This document shows, in pieces, positions 8,344-17,549 of a stretch of DNA of 37,737 bases. The notes beneath the pieces were generated by a model that saw only the letters and a list, made by a program, of their open reading frames with translations, searched no databases and had not been told where the DNA came from. The position numbers and the translations under genes are program-made. The DNA is from Legionella sp. (GTDB taxonomy: Bacteria > Pseudomonadota > Gammaproteobacteria > Legionellales > Legionellaceae): assembly GCA_027437055.1 (NCBI GenBank), contig DAIAOV010000018.1, forward strand, positions 1 through 37,737, read 5' to 3'. The stretch's first letter is position 1, and the number at the start of each line of letters is the position of its first letter.

Positions 8344-8514
8344 ATAAATAGGCACATTATGAAGAACAATCATGCCCTAAAGATCGCATTTTCTGGACCA
8401 AGGATCCGGCCTATTCTTTAAATTGATGCCATTGCGTGAACGCTTACCAATTGGATTACCGCAAATAAATCGCGTCATACAGGCGGTGGGAAGCAATCAA
8501 GCATCAATAGAAAA

Positions 8515-8943
8515 TTATCGAGGTACAACACGAATGCTATTATACCCTCCGCTGTCACGCCGCACACCATGACCATACTCTCTTCCACCATACTTGTTAC
8601 CGAGCCCGTATAGAACGGATATGTTTCTCCATCCCTGATAATAAGCAGGCATATAACCATGTTTATTGCCATAATCCACTATTCCATAGCCTAAACCATA
8701 ATCATCAACACCATAACCATATTGATAATCTGTGATTCCATAATTCAAACCATAGCCTTGCCCAAAATCAGAGCCATAGCTCACACCACCAACACTACCT
8801 GGATATATTTTTCCTAAATAAGCGTAATCTGTGTTATAACTTGCTACAGTATTATAGTTTGAAAGAGTATCAACTCTTGTCGCACAACCGGTCAAAATAG
8901 TTGAAATAGAGATTGTTAACATTGCTATGATGTTTTTTTCCAT
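8515..8943 (-). CDS. Gly/Tyr-rich lipoprotein
   Basis: A 142-residue protein with a lipoprotein signal peptide: hydrophobic residues 5-16, then lipobox LTGC with the acylated Cys at 20. The mature part is strongly enriched in Gly and Tyr with quasi-repeats such as GYGLNYGITDYQYGYGVDDYGLGYGIVDYG (quoted only as a pattern around residues 63-92). No conserved domain is recognised; low-complexity Gly/Tyr segments are often flexible or self-associating. The ATG is preceded by AAGGAT at good spacing. It appears monocistronic, separated from the efflux operon upstream by a 120-bp inverted-repeat element. It is probably anchored in the outer membrane; its function is unknown. Confidence 0.75.
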   Translation of the reverse strand: MEKNIIAMLTISISTILTGCATRVDTLSNYNTVASYNTDYAYLGKIYPGSVGGVSYGSDFGQGYGLNYGITDYQYGYGVDDYGLGYGIVDYGNKHGYMPAYYQGWRNISVLYGLGNKYGGREYGHGVRRDSGGYNSIRVVPR

Positions 8944-9057
8944 GATTACATCCTTGCCCGCAATTGTATATTAATTATACACGATATTATTGATAAATCC
9001 TTTTTGCGGATAAAAATAGAATAGAACCTAAGCCTGCGAGTGTCATCAGAGATGAGT

Positions 9058-9177
9058 AAACCTTGATTACGTGCCGATCACAGAATCCTGCTTTGTCTAA
9101 AACCCAAGCTCAGAAAGGAGGCTTTAGCACAGAACAAAAATAAGAGACTCATTCAGAGCGCCGCGTAATCAAGGTTT
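9058..9177. repeat. 120-bp element bounded by 14-bp inverted repeats
   Basis: AAACCTTGATTACG at 9058-9071 is perfectly repeated in inverted orientation at 9164-9177. The interior has no gene but contains a further imperfect hairpin (CTAAAACC to GGCTTTAG near 9099-9126). It sits just after the stop of the efflux outer-membrane gene. Short size, perfect ends and lack of coding suggest a MITE-like insertion or an extended terminator structure. Confidence 0.5.
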
Positions 9178-9197
9178 TCATTTACACAAGCGCATCA

Positions 9198-10607
9198 TTA
9201 TTTCACTGTCGCCTGAGCCACTTTTTGTTGAACAGGCAAAGGCTCGTCAGCTTTATACCCACCGGCAAGCTCTTGATACAAACTAACAATAGTCAGTAAT
9301 TGCGCTAATTTATCTTCGTTTAAATTGATATTGATTCGATCTAAAGCGATTTTAGTTTTTAACATATCCACATAATTTTGGATGCCGCGTCGATACAAGC
9401 GACGATTTAATTCATAAGATTTCGCCAAACGCTTTTGAGCTTCCTGAGTTCTTTTTAGTTTATTAGTAAAGCGCTCATTAGCGGATAATGCATTTGTAGT
9501 ATCGCGTAAGGCTTTTTGTAAGGTATCTATATAATTAAAATACGAGACCTTATCCAATCCTTTTGCTGTAGCAATTTCACCTAATACTGATGCTCTTAGT
9601 ATGGGGGAACGAATCAATTGATCATTGAAATATACATTCTGATGAGGCCAGATATATTGGCTATTCCCTGCTGCCTTACCACCAATCAAATCAAGAGTTA
9701 TAGTGGGTAGAAGATTCGAAGCAGCTAAACCTATTCCATAATTGGATGCTCGTAACCGATTCTCAGCTATTTGTAAGTCAGGTCTATTCTCCAGTACAGT
9801 TAAAGGTAAAGAACCTGGTATTAAGTGTTTATTATTAAGATCGGAAAACTTCACTGTAGTCTCTATATCTCCAGGATTTAAATTAATCAAATAACGAATG
9901 GCATTACGACTGATAATAATATTCTTTTCAATGACTTCCTGTTCTCCACGAATAACATCTGCCTGGCTAAACAGCTCTTGCTGCTCTATATCAGAAACAA
10001 GCCCACCTTGATATACTTTTCTTGAAATATCAGCAAGTTGAGTTAAATCATTAGCCAAAGTCTCTAAAAGACGCTTGCGCTCCACTTCAGCTTGGTAGGT
10101 AAAATAACTTGCAGTAATTTCAGAAATAATGGTGAGTTTTAAGGCATCGTCTTCAGCTTTGATTTGCTCTAAAGTATATCGTGCAATTTTTTGCTCTTTA
10201 ATTTGATGGATAATATTAAGGACATAACTGGGTATAATCACCCATAAAACTCCTGGAAATCCTGTAGCTGGATTTCTGGAATAACCCGCCATAACATCAA
10301 CGGTAGGAATCCATTGATAGCGAACTTTTTTAAGCTCCCCTTCTGCTGCTTTAATATGATTACGCGACATATTGAGACTATTGTTATAACGCAATCCTTT
10401 TGCAATCAATTGATTTAATGTGGGATCATTAAAGCCCTGCCACCAAGCCAAATAAGGGGTATTTTGTTCATTTTTACTGATGATGTTTCTATCACCAACA
10501 GTCCATTGATTAGCTACTTCAACCTCAGGTTTATGATAGGTATTATTGAGTAGGCAACCAGTTAAGGTAAAAGGTAATAATAAGATAGTACTAATTAGGC
10601 GCCGCAT
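9198..10607 (-). CDS. Outer-membrane efflux lipoprotein (OMF/NodT family)
   Basis: Outer-membrane factor of a tripartite pump, homologous to TolC/OprM/NodT. The start at 10607 is preferred to an upstream ATG at 10637. It gives a compact lipoprotein signal (MRRLISTILLLPFTLTGC, lipobox LTGC) and is preceded by GGGGAG. The mature protein shows the family opening YHKPEVEVANQW, then two repeated coiled-coil/beta-strand halves. Typical motifs include SLPLTVLENRPDLQIAENRLRA and the closing LNRRLYRRGIQNYVDML. The 469-residue length is normal. It overlaps the end of the preceding FUSC gene by 17 bp, so translation is probably coupled. It supplies the exit duct for the pump encoded by the three genes before it. 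Confidence 0.92.
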   Translation of the reverse strand: MRRLISTILLLPFTLTGCLLNNTYHKPEVEVANQWTVGDRNIISKNEQNTPYLAWWQGFNDPTLNQLIAKGLRYNNSLNMSRNHIKAAEGELKKVRYQWIPTVDVMAGYSRNPATGFPGVLWVIIPSYVLNIIHQIKEQKIARYTLEQIKAEDDALKLTIISEITASYFTYQAEVERKRLLETLANDLTQLADISRKVYQGGLVSDIEQQELFSQADVIRGEQEVIEKNIIISRNAIRYLINLNPGDIETTVKFSDLNNKHLIPGSLPLTVLENRPDLQIAENRLRASNYGIGLAASNLLPTITLDLIGGKAAGNSQYIWPHQNVYFNDQLIRSPILRASVLGEIATAKGLDKVSYFNYIDTLQKALRDTTNALSANERFTNKLKRTQEAQKRLAKSYELNRRLYRRGIQNYVDMLKTKIALDRININLNEDKLAQLLTIVSLYQELAGGYKADEPLPVQQKVAQATVK

Positions 10608-11499
10608 GTAACTCCCCATTTTGCTCCTCAGCATCATGCACGTCCCTAACGAGGATTTTTAAATATTTCAAATCAGCCTGTACTTGCTGGAGTAATAAAT
10701 TGTAATCATATTTTCGACGCCGCTTGGTGTACGTTGCTAAATATAAAGCTTTGAGATGAATAAAGATACGATTATTTAATGCCACAAACTCATTAAAATG
10801 ACCACTCAATACTCCTTCTGTAATAATTAAAAATTGAGAGTTACGTGCCAATTTTTCCATTTCAAACAAACTGTCTGTATAGGTGATACATGCTTGAAAC
10901 CAATCAGATCGACTAATTTTATCTTGGTTCAATAAACGTATTAGACTGTAGAGTTTCCTGATTACATCGGCTTGAGTATCTTTAATAAATAAGCTCATTA
11001 AATTATATCGCCTAAACCAAAAGTATTCAAAAACCAAAATAATTGCAAAAGCAATTACAGTACACATTAGGTAATCAAGAAGGAAATAAGTTATTGGGAA
11101 AGTGCTTCTTGAGGTATCAAAATATCCAGTACCAATAACCGAAGTATTTACCGTAAATACAGTAGGAACAGCATATGCTTTCCCTGCTAAAAAATAGGCA
11201 AAATAGATGGTGGCTGGGATAATAATAAAGAGCAATCGATAATCCACATGCCCTAAAAACCACAACAGATAACCGGTCAACAACCCTAAAATCATCCCCA
11301 AGAATCGATCATACGCTCGAAGTATGGTTGTTCCATTATCAAACCCAGCATAAATCATCATAACCGCAAAGCCAATCCAGCCAGCTCGAGGAAAATGCAT
11401 CAACTCCTGAACAATCATAGTAAAAAAGAACATGACACTAATTTGTATGCCGCGCAAAGAACGATAGCTCAGTCTTCCAAACATTAAAGATCGGCGCAT
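10591..11499 (-). CDS. FUSC-type inner-membrane efflux subunit, second half
   Basis: A 302-residue membrane protein. The first 170 residues hold about six hydrophobic segments (from VMFFFTMIVQELM to YLMCTVIAFAIILVFEYFWF), then a cytoplasmic helical region of about 130 residues. The motif RAGWIGFAVMMIYAGFDNGTTILRAYDRFLGMILG matches the fusaric-acid-resistance/AaeB-like FUSC domain. In AaeB and YccS, two such domains lie in a single chain of about 650-700 residues; here each half is a separate gene. The start overlaps the upstream FUSC gene by 16 bp. A second ATG at 11484 forms a TAATG junction with the upstream stop and is also plausible. It is predicted to export organic acids or toxic aromatics together with the fusion protein and OMF. 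Confidence 0.85.
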   Translation of the reverse strand: MRRSLMFGRLSYRSLRGIQISVMFFFTMIVQELMHFPRAGWIGFAVMMIYAGFDNGTTILRAYDRFLGMILGLLTGYLLWFLGHVDYRLLFIIIPATIYFAYFLAGKAYAVPTVFTVNTSVIGTGYFDTSRSTFPITYFLLDYLMCTVIAFAIILVFEYFWFRRYNLMSLFIKDTQADVIRKLYSLIRLLNQDKISRSDWFQACITYTDSLFEMEKLARNSQFLIITEGVLSGHFNEFVALNNRIFIHLKALYLATYTKRRRKYDYNLLLQQVQADLKYLKILVRDVHDAEEQNGELHAAPN

Positions 11500-12413
11500 A
11501 CATAATTCCAGCTTAAAATTAATTGATGTAGAATTTTCAATTCATGCGTTTCATTAAATAAAGGCAATTCTTTCTCAGTGATGAAAACAGGTTCTTTCCT
11601 TTTTGCTGCATCTCGCACAATCACTAAATAATGATGGAATAATCTAATATACTGAATTTTAATCTTTTTCTGAAAAGATACCAGATAAGAAATCGACATA
11701 ATCAGCTCAAAAGCGAGCAAAGTAATTTTTAATATACTGTAATACTTCATCTTTCTAGACAGCATTTTACAATGACGTTCCATTATAATAATGCCCCCAA
11801 ATATAGGTACATTGCTTATCTCTTCCCTACAGATCTGCTCAGTCTGTATCTCTAAATTAGTCACGACGTCACAAAATGCCCTTCGCCAGATTGATAGGTA
11901 ATACGTTTTGGGAAACATATATAACCCTACAAGCATCAGCAGCATAGCAACAAGTGTGTGTAAGGTATTATTTAAGGCAACGTAAAAGTTACTGTCCGCA
12001 TTGACATAAATTAAAGAATAAACCGCTAAACTTAAAATTAAGGGCACCAAAGGCAACATTTTTTTTAATTTATGAATGACAAGGTAATAAAGTAAGGCAG
12101 TATAGAAAAACACAAATAAAGTAAAAAATGTTTTATAGACAGAAAATACACCAAAGAGAAAAATAGAAAGAGCACAGCCAGTGATGGTAATAAACAAGAA
12201 TAAAAATTTTTCTTCCAAAGTCGTGCCCACCACTTCAGCGGTAAATGCGGTTAAAGGAACATAAAAATAATAAAAATATGGATTATTGACCGTATAAATA
12301 AAGTTGAATAAAAACAACAACTGTAAAACGAAGAGTGCTTTTAACCCATTAACACGATGTATCGCATATTTATCATAGGCAAGAAGTTTATCTTTTAGTT
12401 GAGATATAAACAT
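11484..12413 (-). CDS. FUSC-type inner-membrane efflux subunit, first half
   Basis: A membrane protein of 309 residues from the ATG at 12413; the frame also opens with a GTG two codons earlier. About six hydrophobic segments occupy residues 25-175, with PYFYYFYVPLTAFTAEVVGTTLEEKF at the FUSC-conserved position, followed by a cytoplasmic helical region. Sequence divergence from the next gene is large, but the layout is the same, supporting a split two-chain AaeB-like transporter. The start lies 26 bp inside the fusion-protein gene, so the chain of overlaps continues through the operon. No frameshift joins the two halves: each has its own start and complete fold. Confidence 0.82.
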   Translation of the reverse strand: MFISQLKDKLLAYDKYAIHRVNGLKALFVLQLLFLFNFIYTVNNPYFYYFYVPLTAFTAEVVGTTLEEKFLFLFITITGCALSIFLFGVFSVYKTFFTLFVFFYTALLYYLVIHKLKKMLPLVPLILSLAVYSLIYVNADSNFYVALNNTLHTLVAMLLMLVGLYMFPKTYYLSIWRRAFCDVVTNLEIQTEQICREEISNVPIFGGIIIMERHCKMLSRKMKYYSILKITLLAFELIMSISYLVSFQKKIKIQYIRLFHHYLVIVRDAAKRKEPVFITEKELPLFNETHELKILHQLILSWNYVCADL

Positions 12414-13392
12414 AAGCACTCGCGCCAGGATTTAGAGGGAAATTAGGGTCTGGATCTAATATCTTGATTTGTAGGGGAAATCGCTGGGGTAACAGCAACC
12501 ACTCATTTTCATTATTAACCAGCTGAATCTTACTTCTAGGTGCAGTAGCTTGACGCTCAGCTGCCCATAATGAATTGACAACCTCTCCATGAAACAACTT
12601 ATTAAAATAATACATGCGGAGAATAATATAAGCCTTATCTCCTACGCGTACATTTCGTAAATCCGTTTCATTAAAATTGGCTTGGATGAAATAATTAGAT
12701 GTATCTATAAAAGAAAAGATGGGTACATGAATTTTAATGGGGGTATTAGGAGAAACATACATGTTATCAATAACGCCATCACTGGGAGCTCTAACCACGG
12801 TAAGCTCCAAATTAACTTTAGCATTATCTCTTTTTGCTTTCAGGCTTTGAATAGTATGTTTTTGCTGTTCAATTTTAGCATGTAATACCTCTACCTCTCG
12901 TTGTAAGGAAATGCGTTTATGCTTTAAAGTATCCGAGTCATAGGAGAGTTTTTTCACCTCTAAGATAGAAACAGCTTGAGCCACATACTTACTTTTTTTC
13001 AAACCAAGTTCAAAATTAACTTTTGCTAATTCAGCATCTGTAGACTGAATCAATGCCTCGGCTCTTTTAATTTCTTTTTCATACACTGCAATTTTTTTTA
13101 TTCCCTCTTGATAATCTGCTTCTGCTTTCTGATAAGCCAATTGATAGGGAACTTGATATACCGTAAAAATAGGTTGATTTTTTTTGACTCGTTGCCCATT
13201 TTTAACATGGATGTCGGTAATAAAACCCGATACGTCAGCTGCTACCGGTGTTACATTAGTCACCACAAAAGCATTATCGGTAAATGGAATGAGGTAAGAA
13301 AAAAGATGAAACATCCCTATAGCAAAAGCAATGATTACAATAATCATTGGCAAACTAATTTTTTTCTTAAAATACTTAGTAAATTTAGACAT
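12388..13392 (-). CDS. Membrane fusion protein, HlyD/EmrA/AaeA family
   Basis: A periplasmic adaptor of a tripartite efflux pump. The ATG at 13392 is chosen over an upstream TTG and gives 334 residues. One N-terminal membrane anchor (IIVIIAFAIGMFHLFSYLIP) is followed by the family strand FTDNAFVVTNVTPVAADVSGFI and the lipoyl half-motif VKNGQRVKKNQPIFTV. A long coiled-coil hairpin (about 80-200) comes next, then the second lipoyl half (VVRAPSDGVIDNMYVSPNT) and a beta-barrel with the conserved NFNETDLRNVRVGDKAYI. It lies at the head of the overlapping efflux genes and 70 bp after the patatin gene. An AaeA-like partner of the split FUSC pair is the best reading. Confidence 0.92.
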   Translation of the reverse strand: MSKFTKYFKKKISLPMIIVIIAFAIGMFHLFSYLIPFTDNAFVVTNVTPVAADVSGFITDIHVKNGQRVKKNQPIFTVYQVPYQLAYQKAEADYQEGIKKIAVYEKEIKRAEALIQSTDAELAKVNFELGLKKSKYVAQAVSILEVKKLSYDSDTLKHKRISLQREVEVLHAKIEQQKHTIQSLKAKRDNAKVNLELTVVRAPSDGVIDNMYVSPNTPIKIHVPIFSFIDTSNYFIQANFNETDLRNVRVGDKAYIILRMYYFNKLFHGEVVNSLWAAERQATAPRSKIQLVNNENEWLLLPQRFPLQIKILDPDPNFPLNPGASAYVYISTKR

Positions 13393-13462
13393 AATCAAAC
13401 CAAAAAAATACGTAAGCGTTCACACTGAATAATAAGTGAGGCTCCAGATGACAAGGTCATTT

Positions 13463-14677
13463 TTATATATTTTGCAATTTCCTCAACAATTTGGCGCTAT
13501 TATTAGGTGCTTCATACAAACGACTTTTTCCGTCTTTAGGAATAAATCCCCACCGCGACTCCTCATCTAATACACATTGAGCATCCGCATAACCATTCTC
13601 TATTCGTTTATTAATAATCACCTGCCCAAAGTTGTAGTCTTTTGATGCAGCTCTAACTATTCTGGCACTGTACATCAGATGAACTAAAGTACAATGATGT
13701 GGTACCCCAATATTCACTAAATCAGCATAGAGCTCTTTTTGCTCCTCAGTCAGATGTTTCTTTAACTCCAACATAGAGTTCCGCATTTTTTGACGCTGCA
13801 AATAATTTAAAATAGTACGTTGTGCATGCGTGCCATAAGAAATGTCTTTCATTCGCTCCTCTATTTCATTCATGCTTTGAGGTATATAAGCCGGCCCTCC
13901 AAAGCAATCGATTAAGAAGCATAAAGTATTTTCAGCAGGAATTGCCTCTAAAATAACTTCTAAGGGTGAGTTTGAATGGACGCCACCATCCCAATAGAGT
14001 TCTTCGTCAATCTTAATTGCAGGAAAACCAGGAGGCAAAGCCGCACTGGCTAAGATGTGATCGACCTCAATGCGATAGTTGATGTTATTAAAATAAATTA
14101 AATGACCTGTCCGCACTTGTACAGAGCCTAAACTTAAACGGATAAGACATGAATTAAGCAAATCAAAATCAATAAGCTCTTGTAACGTTTTTCTCAGTGG
14201 TGATGTATCATAGAAACTAAGCGTTGTCGGATCCCCCCATAAAGGAAAATCACCTGAAGCCCAACGCGGAGAGAAAAAATCAGGCTGTCCAAACAACAAC
14301 GCTCGTGCCGCCCCCATTTTGTTATAAGCCTCCAACGTTGTGGGAAACTCACCAAGACAATCAAACATGGTAGGTGGCGCAACCCTATCCCAAAATTGCT
14401 GTAATCGTTCAATGCGTCTTTCTGGAGGGTTACCTACAATGATTGCAGCTTGAATAGCACCAATAGACGTCGCAGCAATCCAATCAGGCTCATAGCCAGA
14501 TTCTAATAGACCTTTGATTACGCCAAACTGATAAGCTCCTAAAGAGCCACCACCTTGTAATACATAAGCAACACGAGGAAAACGATTAGGCTCTTTAGGC
14601 GGTAAATTATCAAAGCGATTTGAAAAGGGATTATTCCCGTGAGGAATGGGTGCTTCTTTTTCTTTTTTCCCTGCCAT
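13463..14677 (-). CDS. Patatin-like phospholipase with DUF3734-type C-terminus
   Basis: The start at 14677 is chosen because GGAG lies 5 bases upstream; an earlier ATG at 14701 lacks this. The 404-residue product has the patatin core: oxyanion loop QGGGSLGAYQ, nucleophile Ser71 in ATSIGA (the first Gly of the usual GxSxG is Ala), and the catalytic Asp230 in WDGGVHSN. These are the Ser-Asp dyad residues of lipid acyl hydrolases such as VipD and ExoU. The C-terminal part (AQRTILNYLQRQ to RWGF) matches the DUF3734 extension found in soluble bacterial patatins. No signal peptide is seen. It precedes the efflux operon in the same direction with a 70-bp gap, so it may be co-transcribed. Housekeeping lipid turnover and effector roles are both possible. 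Confidence 0.88.
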   Translation of the reverse strand: MAGKKEKEAPIPHGNNPFSNRFDNLPPKEPNRFPRVAYVLQGGGSLGAYQFGVIKGLLESGYEPDWIAATSIGAIQAAIIVGNPPERRIERLQQFWDRVAPPTMFDCLGEFPTTLEAYNKMGAARALLFGQPDFFSPRWASGDFPLWGDPTTLSFYDTSPLRKTLQELIDFDLLNSCLIRLSLGSVQVRTGHLIYFNNINYRIEVDHILASAALPPGFPAIKIDEELYWDGGVHSNSPLEVILEAIPAENTLCFLIDCFGGPAYIPQSMNEIEERMKDISYGTHAQRTILNYLQRQKMRNSMLELKKHLTEEQKELYADLVNIGVPHHCTLVHLMYSARIVRAASKDYNFGQVIINKRIENGYADAQCVLDEESRWGFIPKDGKSRLYEAPNNSAKLLRKLQNI

Positions 14678-14907
14678 ACAATCTCCGTTTCCATTGTGCA
14701 TTTATCTTTAAAATTTGGTAATAAATTCTTAGAATGCGCTTAAAGGGCCATTAATAATTTCTATTATGAATCATTATCTTTCAGTAAGGTATCATCTGAT
14801 GCGAATACTTTCAAATACTGGCTCCCATAATCTCATAAAAAGCTTAATGTACTGCGTTTTACTAGCGAGAGCCCTCTGAACTTAATGTTTTTTAAGCATA
14901 TTTTCAG

Positions 14908-14913
14908 TATAAT
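14908..14913 (+). promoter_or_regulatory. Consensus -10 box for the 852-residue protein gene
   Basis: TATAAT lies 35 bases upstream of the ATG at 14949. The position expected for a -35 box (near 14885-14890) is poor, so activation by a regulator is possible. A GGGA lies about 9 bases before the start codon. Confidence 0.5.
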
Positions 14914-14948
14914 GTGCGCATTAATAAATCAATCAAGATGGGAAACAC

Positions 14949-17507
14949 ATGACGTTTGGTGAATGGAGCTTTCATAAATTCGGGATCTCAAAAATTACTG
15001 AAGGAAAAGCTGTATGCTATAAATTCTTACCTATTAATCAAAACCCTTTCTTAGCTAACTGCCATCAGTTACTTATTGGAGCATATGGCGCCGTTGCAAA
15101 GTATAACCAAGGACACTTTATAGGTTATAGCCTACCAAAACCAGCTTGTGATGCTTTTGCGCATAATATGCACCTTCCCTCATATGGTATTAAGTTATAT
15201 GAAGAAGAATATAACTTTCAAGCCCCAGTGCTTATTAAGGTTGTTAATTCCAAGAAAGCAGATTTTTTAGCTCGATTTAAAACATATGATGCCGTAGAAG
15301 TATTTGACCCTCTATCCAAAGAATCTCGTATTAGATTAAATCCCCAAGTTCTGGAAGCGCTCTTTCATAGTTATTATTCAGAGCAGCCCCCTCGACAAAG
15401 CGTTGCACAATTAACGTCAGAAATGGATACATTTCAATTAATGCAACATCAGATTATGGCCAATAATCTATCGAGTTATTTAGATAAGGCGCGTACATTA
15501 TCTTTAGATTATTCTAACTCTAGCAAAGTCAATTGTACTCTTTACGAAGCGAGTAGTGCTTATGGTATGTCACTCAAAATATTTGCAGAGCGTCATAAAG
15601 GGGCCTTAAGTAACCAACAGTATATGGTTCTTATGCATGCAGTTGAAATGCTAGCCGGTTACGATAAAGCAAATAACATACAACAAGGGCTGAAATCCGA
15701 TTCTAATTTCGTCGATTATATTACTGCACGTCTTGTTCAAAATAAAGTTAAAAGTGACCGATCTTATAAGCTTATTAGCGAATTACCCAATGGAAAATAC
15801 ATCAGTCAGTTAATCATTGATAATGCGCACGATCTTCTGCATGGCAAAAAGAACGCCTCTTTAGGTAAAAACAAAACCTTTATTATGAGACGTTTTTTAC
15901 CAGATGCATCAATGAAGTCAGAAATACCAGAAACAAATGAAATTGTTCTACAAGCCGGTGGGATGATTACTCACTCTATCATGGTTAGGCTCGTTAAAGT
16001 AGGTATGCTGAACAATGGAACTCAAGCCCCGAAAGGAGTTAAGCCACACTATTTTAATTATTTTAAAGTTGAAACGAACCTAGGGGCAGGATGTCATAAT
16101 GCGGAATGGAGGAACAAAACATGCACAGGTACCTACATTACCCAATTATATCCCACCAAAAATGATCATGGAACGATTGTTCAGTCTTCAGTTAACCCAA
16201 TACAAAATCCCATTGAATACCAACGTCAGATGGAACATACCTTAACTGAGTTGATTCAAACAGAACGTGAATTATGTTTTTACCGTCAACCTCAATCTGG
16301 TCCTAATGGTGAAGACTCCTCCCCTCCACATAGTGCTGAAGCCCACGAATGGCTCAGATTAAACGCGAAACGAGATGTACTAAATGGGATACCAGTATCA
16401 CGACGAGTTAATTTTCTATCAATAAACTCTAATGAAGAAGAAATACCAGCATGGATAGAAAATCAAACAGGTTACATGCAAGAAGGCGGTAGCTGCTCTA
16501 TTTTTTCTCTTAAGCAGTTAGTGGCCAGTATTGTTGGAGATGAACTATGTTCACTCCATAGTCAATTTTTACAAACGCATAATGGTGCTCAACATCTACA
16601 AGTGATTAGTAATGAAATAGCAGAACGAGTGTGGAAAATAGGAGATGCTGCTCAGAAAGCTGGACAACTAGTAAAAAATTATATAGATAGTATTAATGCA
16701 TACAGCTTAGCTTTACAAAATCTTGGAATCTTATCAAGAAACGCTAAGGAGGTAACTCTTTATAGTCATGTTTCTCTGGTAGAACTCGTAAAAGACTTCC
16801 CTCATTTACACCACGTCTGCATTGAGTCAACAGGATGTTTATTCGAACAATTCATAGAGACTATGACTCATGATGTAAAAAATAGTCAACAAATTAGTCT
16901 AGTATTTCATTACTTTAAGAACGCACATGCAATTATTCCTGTAGAGTTTCGAGAGCCTTATAGAGAACAATTTGAAAAAATACAAAGATTGTATCAACAC
17001 CATGCGATCTTATATCAAATATTAGATTCTAATAACTATACTCAAGCAGAATACGACTTCTTATCTCAAGCCTTAGAAAATAGAAAAGGAAGAGTATCAC
17101 CTGGAACAATCAGCGATCTAAAAACGATACGGCAATTCTGTAACAATAAGCTACAGTTTGCGGAGCAAAATAATTTTGATGGTGATTATAAAAAATCTAT
17201 AAAAGAATTTTATAAACAAGCCGTTTCTATTCGCTTATCGGATTTATCTCATGAAGATCAAGCACAACAAATGAAGGATGCAGCTCATACTGAATTTAGA
17301 CATAGACATGGAGCACTTCGCATTATTGCAGATATTATTACGATGATTGGAACATTATTTAGCATGGGGGTAGGAAGAGTATTAACCGGTCATACTTTCT
17401 TTTGGCGTACTGCCCACACAACAAGGGAATCAGAGCTCAACTCGATGCTACAACCCAACAAAGACTCTGATACTGTATTTTCTTCGATATTAATGGTCCA
17501 GGCTTAA
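14949..17507 (+). CDS. Large unrecognised protein with C-terminal membrane segment, effector candidate
   Basis: An 852-residue protein with no signal peptide. The N-terminal 130 residues are mixed alpha/beta; 140-290 is helical. Then comes a segment with several Cys and His (GAGCHNAEWRNKTCTGTY near 380), and around 510-530 a string MQEGGSCSIFSLKQL that looks like a buried-cysteine helix start. The last 70 residues include a hydrophobic segment (LRIIADIITMIGTLFSMGVG near 800). The following GHTFFWRTAHTTRESEL resembles the closing motif of several Legionella effectors as I recall them. No family is recognised with confidence. A consensus -10 box precedes the gene and a 16-bp palindrome follows it. 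A host-directed role is inferred from layout only. Confidence 0.8.
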   Translation: MTFGEWSFHKFGISKITEGKAVCYKFLPINQNPFLANCHQLLIGAYGAVAKYNQGHFIGYSLPKPACDAFAHNMHLPSYGIKLYEEEYNFQAPVLIKVVNSKKADFLARFKTYDAVEVFDPLSKESRIRLNPQVLEALFHSYYSEQPPRQSVAQLTSEMDTFQLMQHQIMANNLSSYLDKARTLSLDYSNSSKVNCTLYEASSAYGMSLKIFAERHKGALSNQQYMVLMHAVEMLAGYDKANNIQQGLKSDSNFVDYITARLVQNKVKSDRSYKLISELPNGKYISQLIIDNAHDLLHGKKNASLGKNKTFIMRRFLPDASMKSEIPETNEIVLQAGGMITHSIMVRLVKVGMLNNGTQAPKGVKPHYFNYFKVETNLGAGCHNAEWRNKTCTGTYITQLYPTKNDHGTIVQSSVNPIQNPIEYQRQMEHTLTELIQTERELCFYRQPQSGPNGEDSSPPHSAEAHEWLRLNAKRDVLNGIPVSRRVNFLSINSNEEEIPAWIENQTGYMQEGGSCSIFSLKQLVASIVGDELCSLHSQFLQTHNGAQHLQVISNEIAERVWKIGDAAQKAGQLVKNYIDSINAYSLALQNLGILSRNAKEVTLYSHVSLVELVKDFPHLHHVCIESTGCLFEQFIETMTHDVKNSQQISLVFHYFKNAHAIIPVEFREPYREQFEKIQRLYQHHAILYQILDSNNYTQAEYDFLSQALENRKGRVSPGTISDLKTIRQFCNNKLQFAEQNNFDGDYKKSIKEFYKQAVSIRLSDLSHEDQAQQMKDAAHTEFRHRHGALRIIADIITMIGTLFSMGVGRVLTGHTFFWRTAHTTRESELNSMLQPNKDSDTVFSSILMVQA

Positions 17508-17526
17508 TTAATGTGAGTTTGTAAGT

Positions 17527-17542
17527 TGGGCCCATGGGCCCA
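17527..17542. terminator. Perfect 16-bp palindrome between convergent genes
   Basis: TGGGCCCATGGGCCCA is self-complementary over its full length and lies between the stop of the 852-residue gene (17507) and the end of the minus-strand lipoprotein gene (17550). An AT-rich tract follows. A bidirectional terminator is the simplest reading. Confidence 0.6.
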
Positions 17543-17549
17543 TTATTAA

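Noticed and set aside
8344-8514. Short plus-strand frame reading MPLRERLPIGLPQINR
   Set aside because: No ribosome site, and it runs into the opposite-strand lipoprotein gene without a recognisable family. Possibly an old remnant but not supportable.
10591-12413. A single FUSC gene broken by a frameshift or sequencing error
   Set aside because: Both halves have a full set of membrane segments and a cytoplasmic domain, separate starts, and overlaps like those of the rest of the operon.
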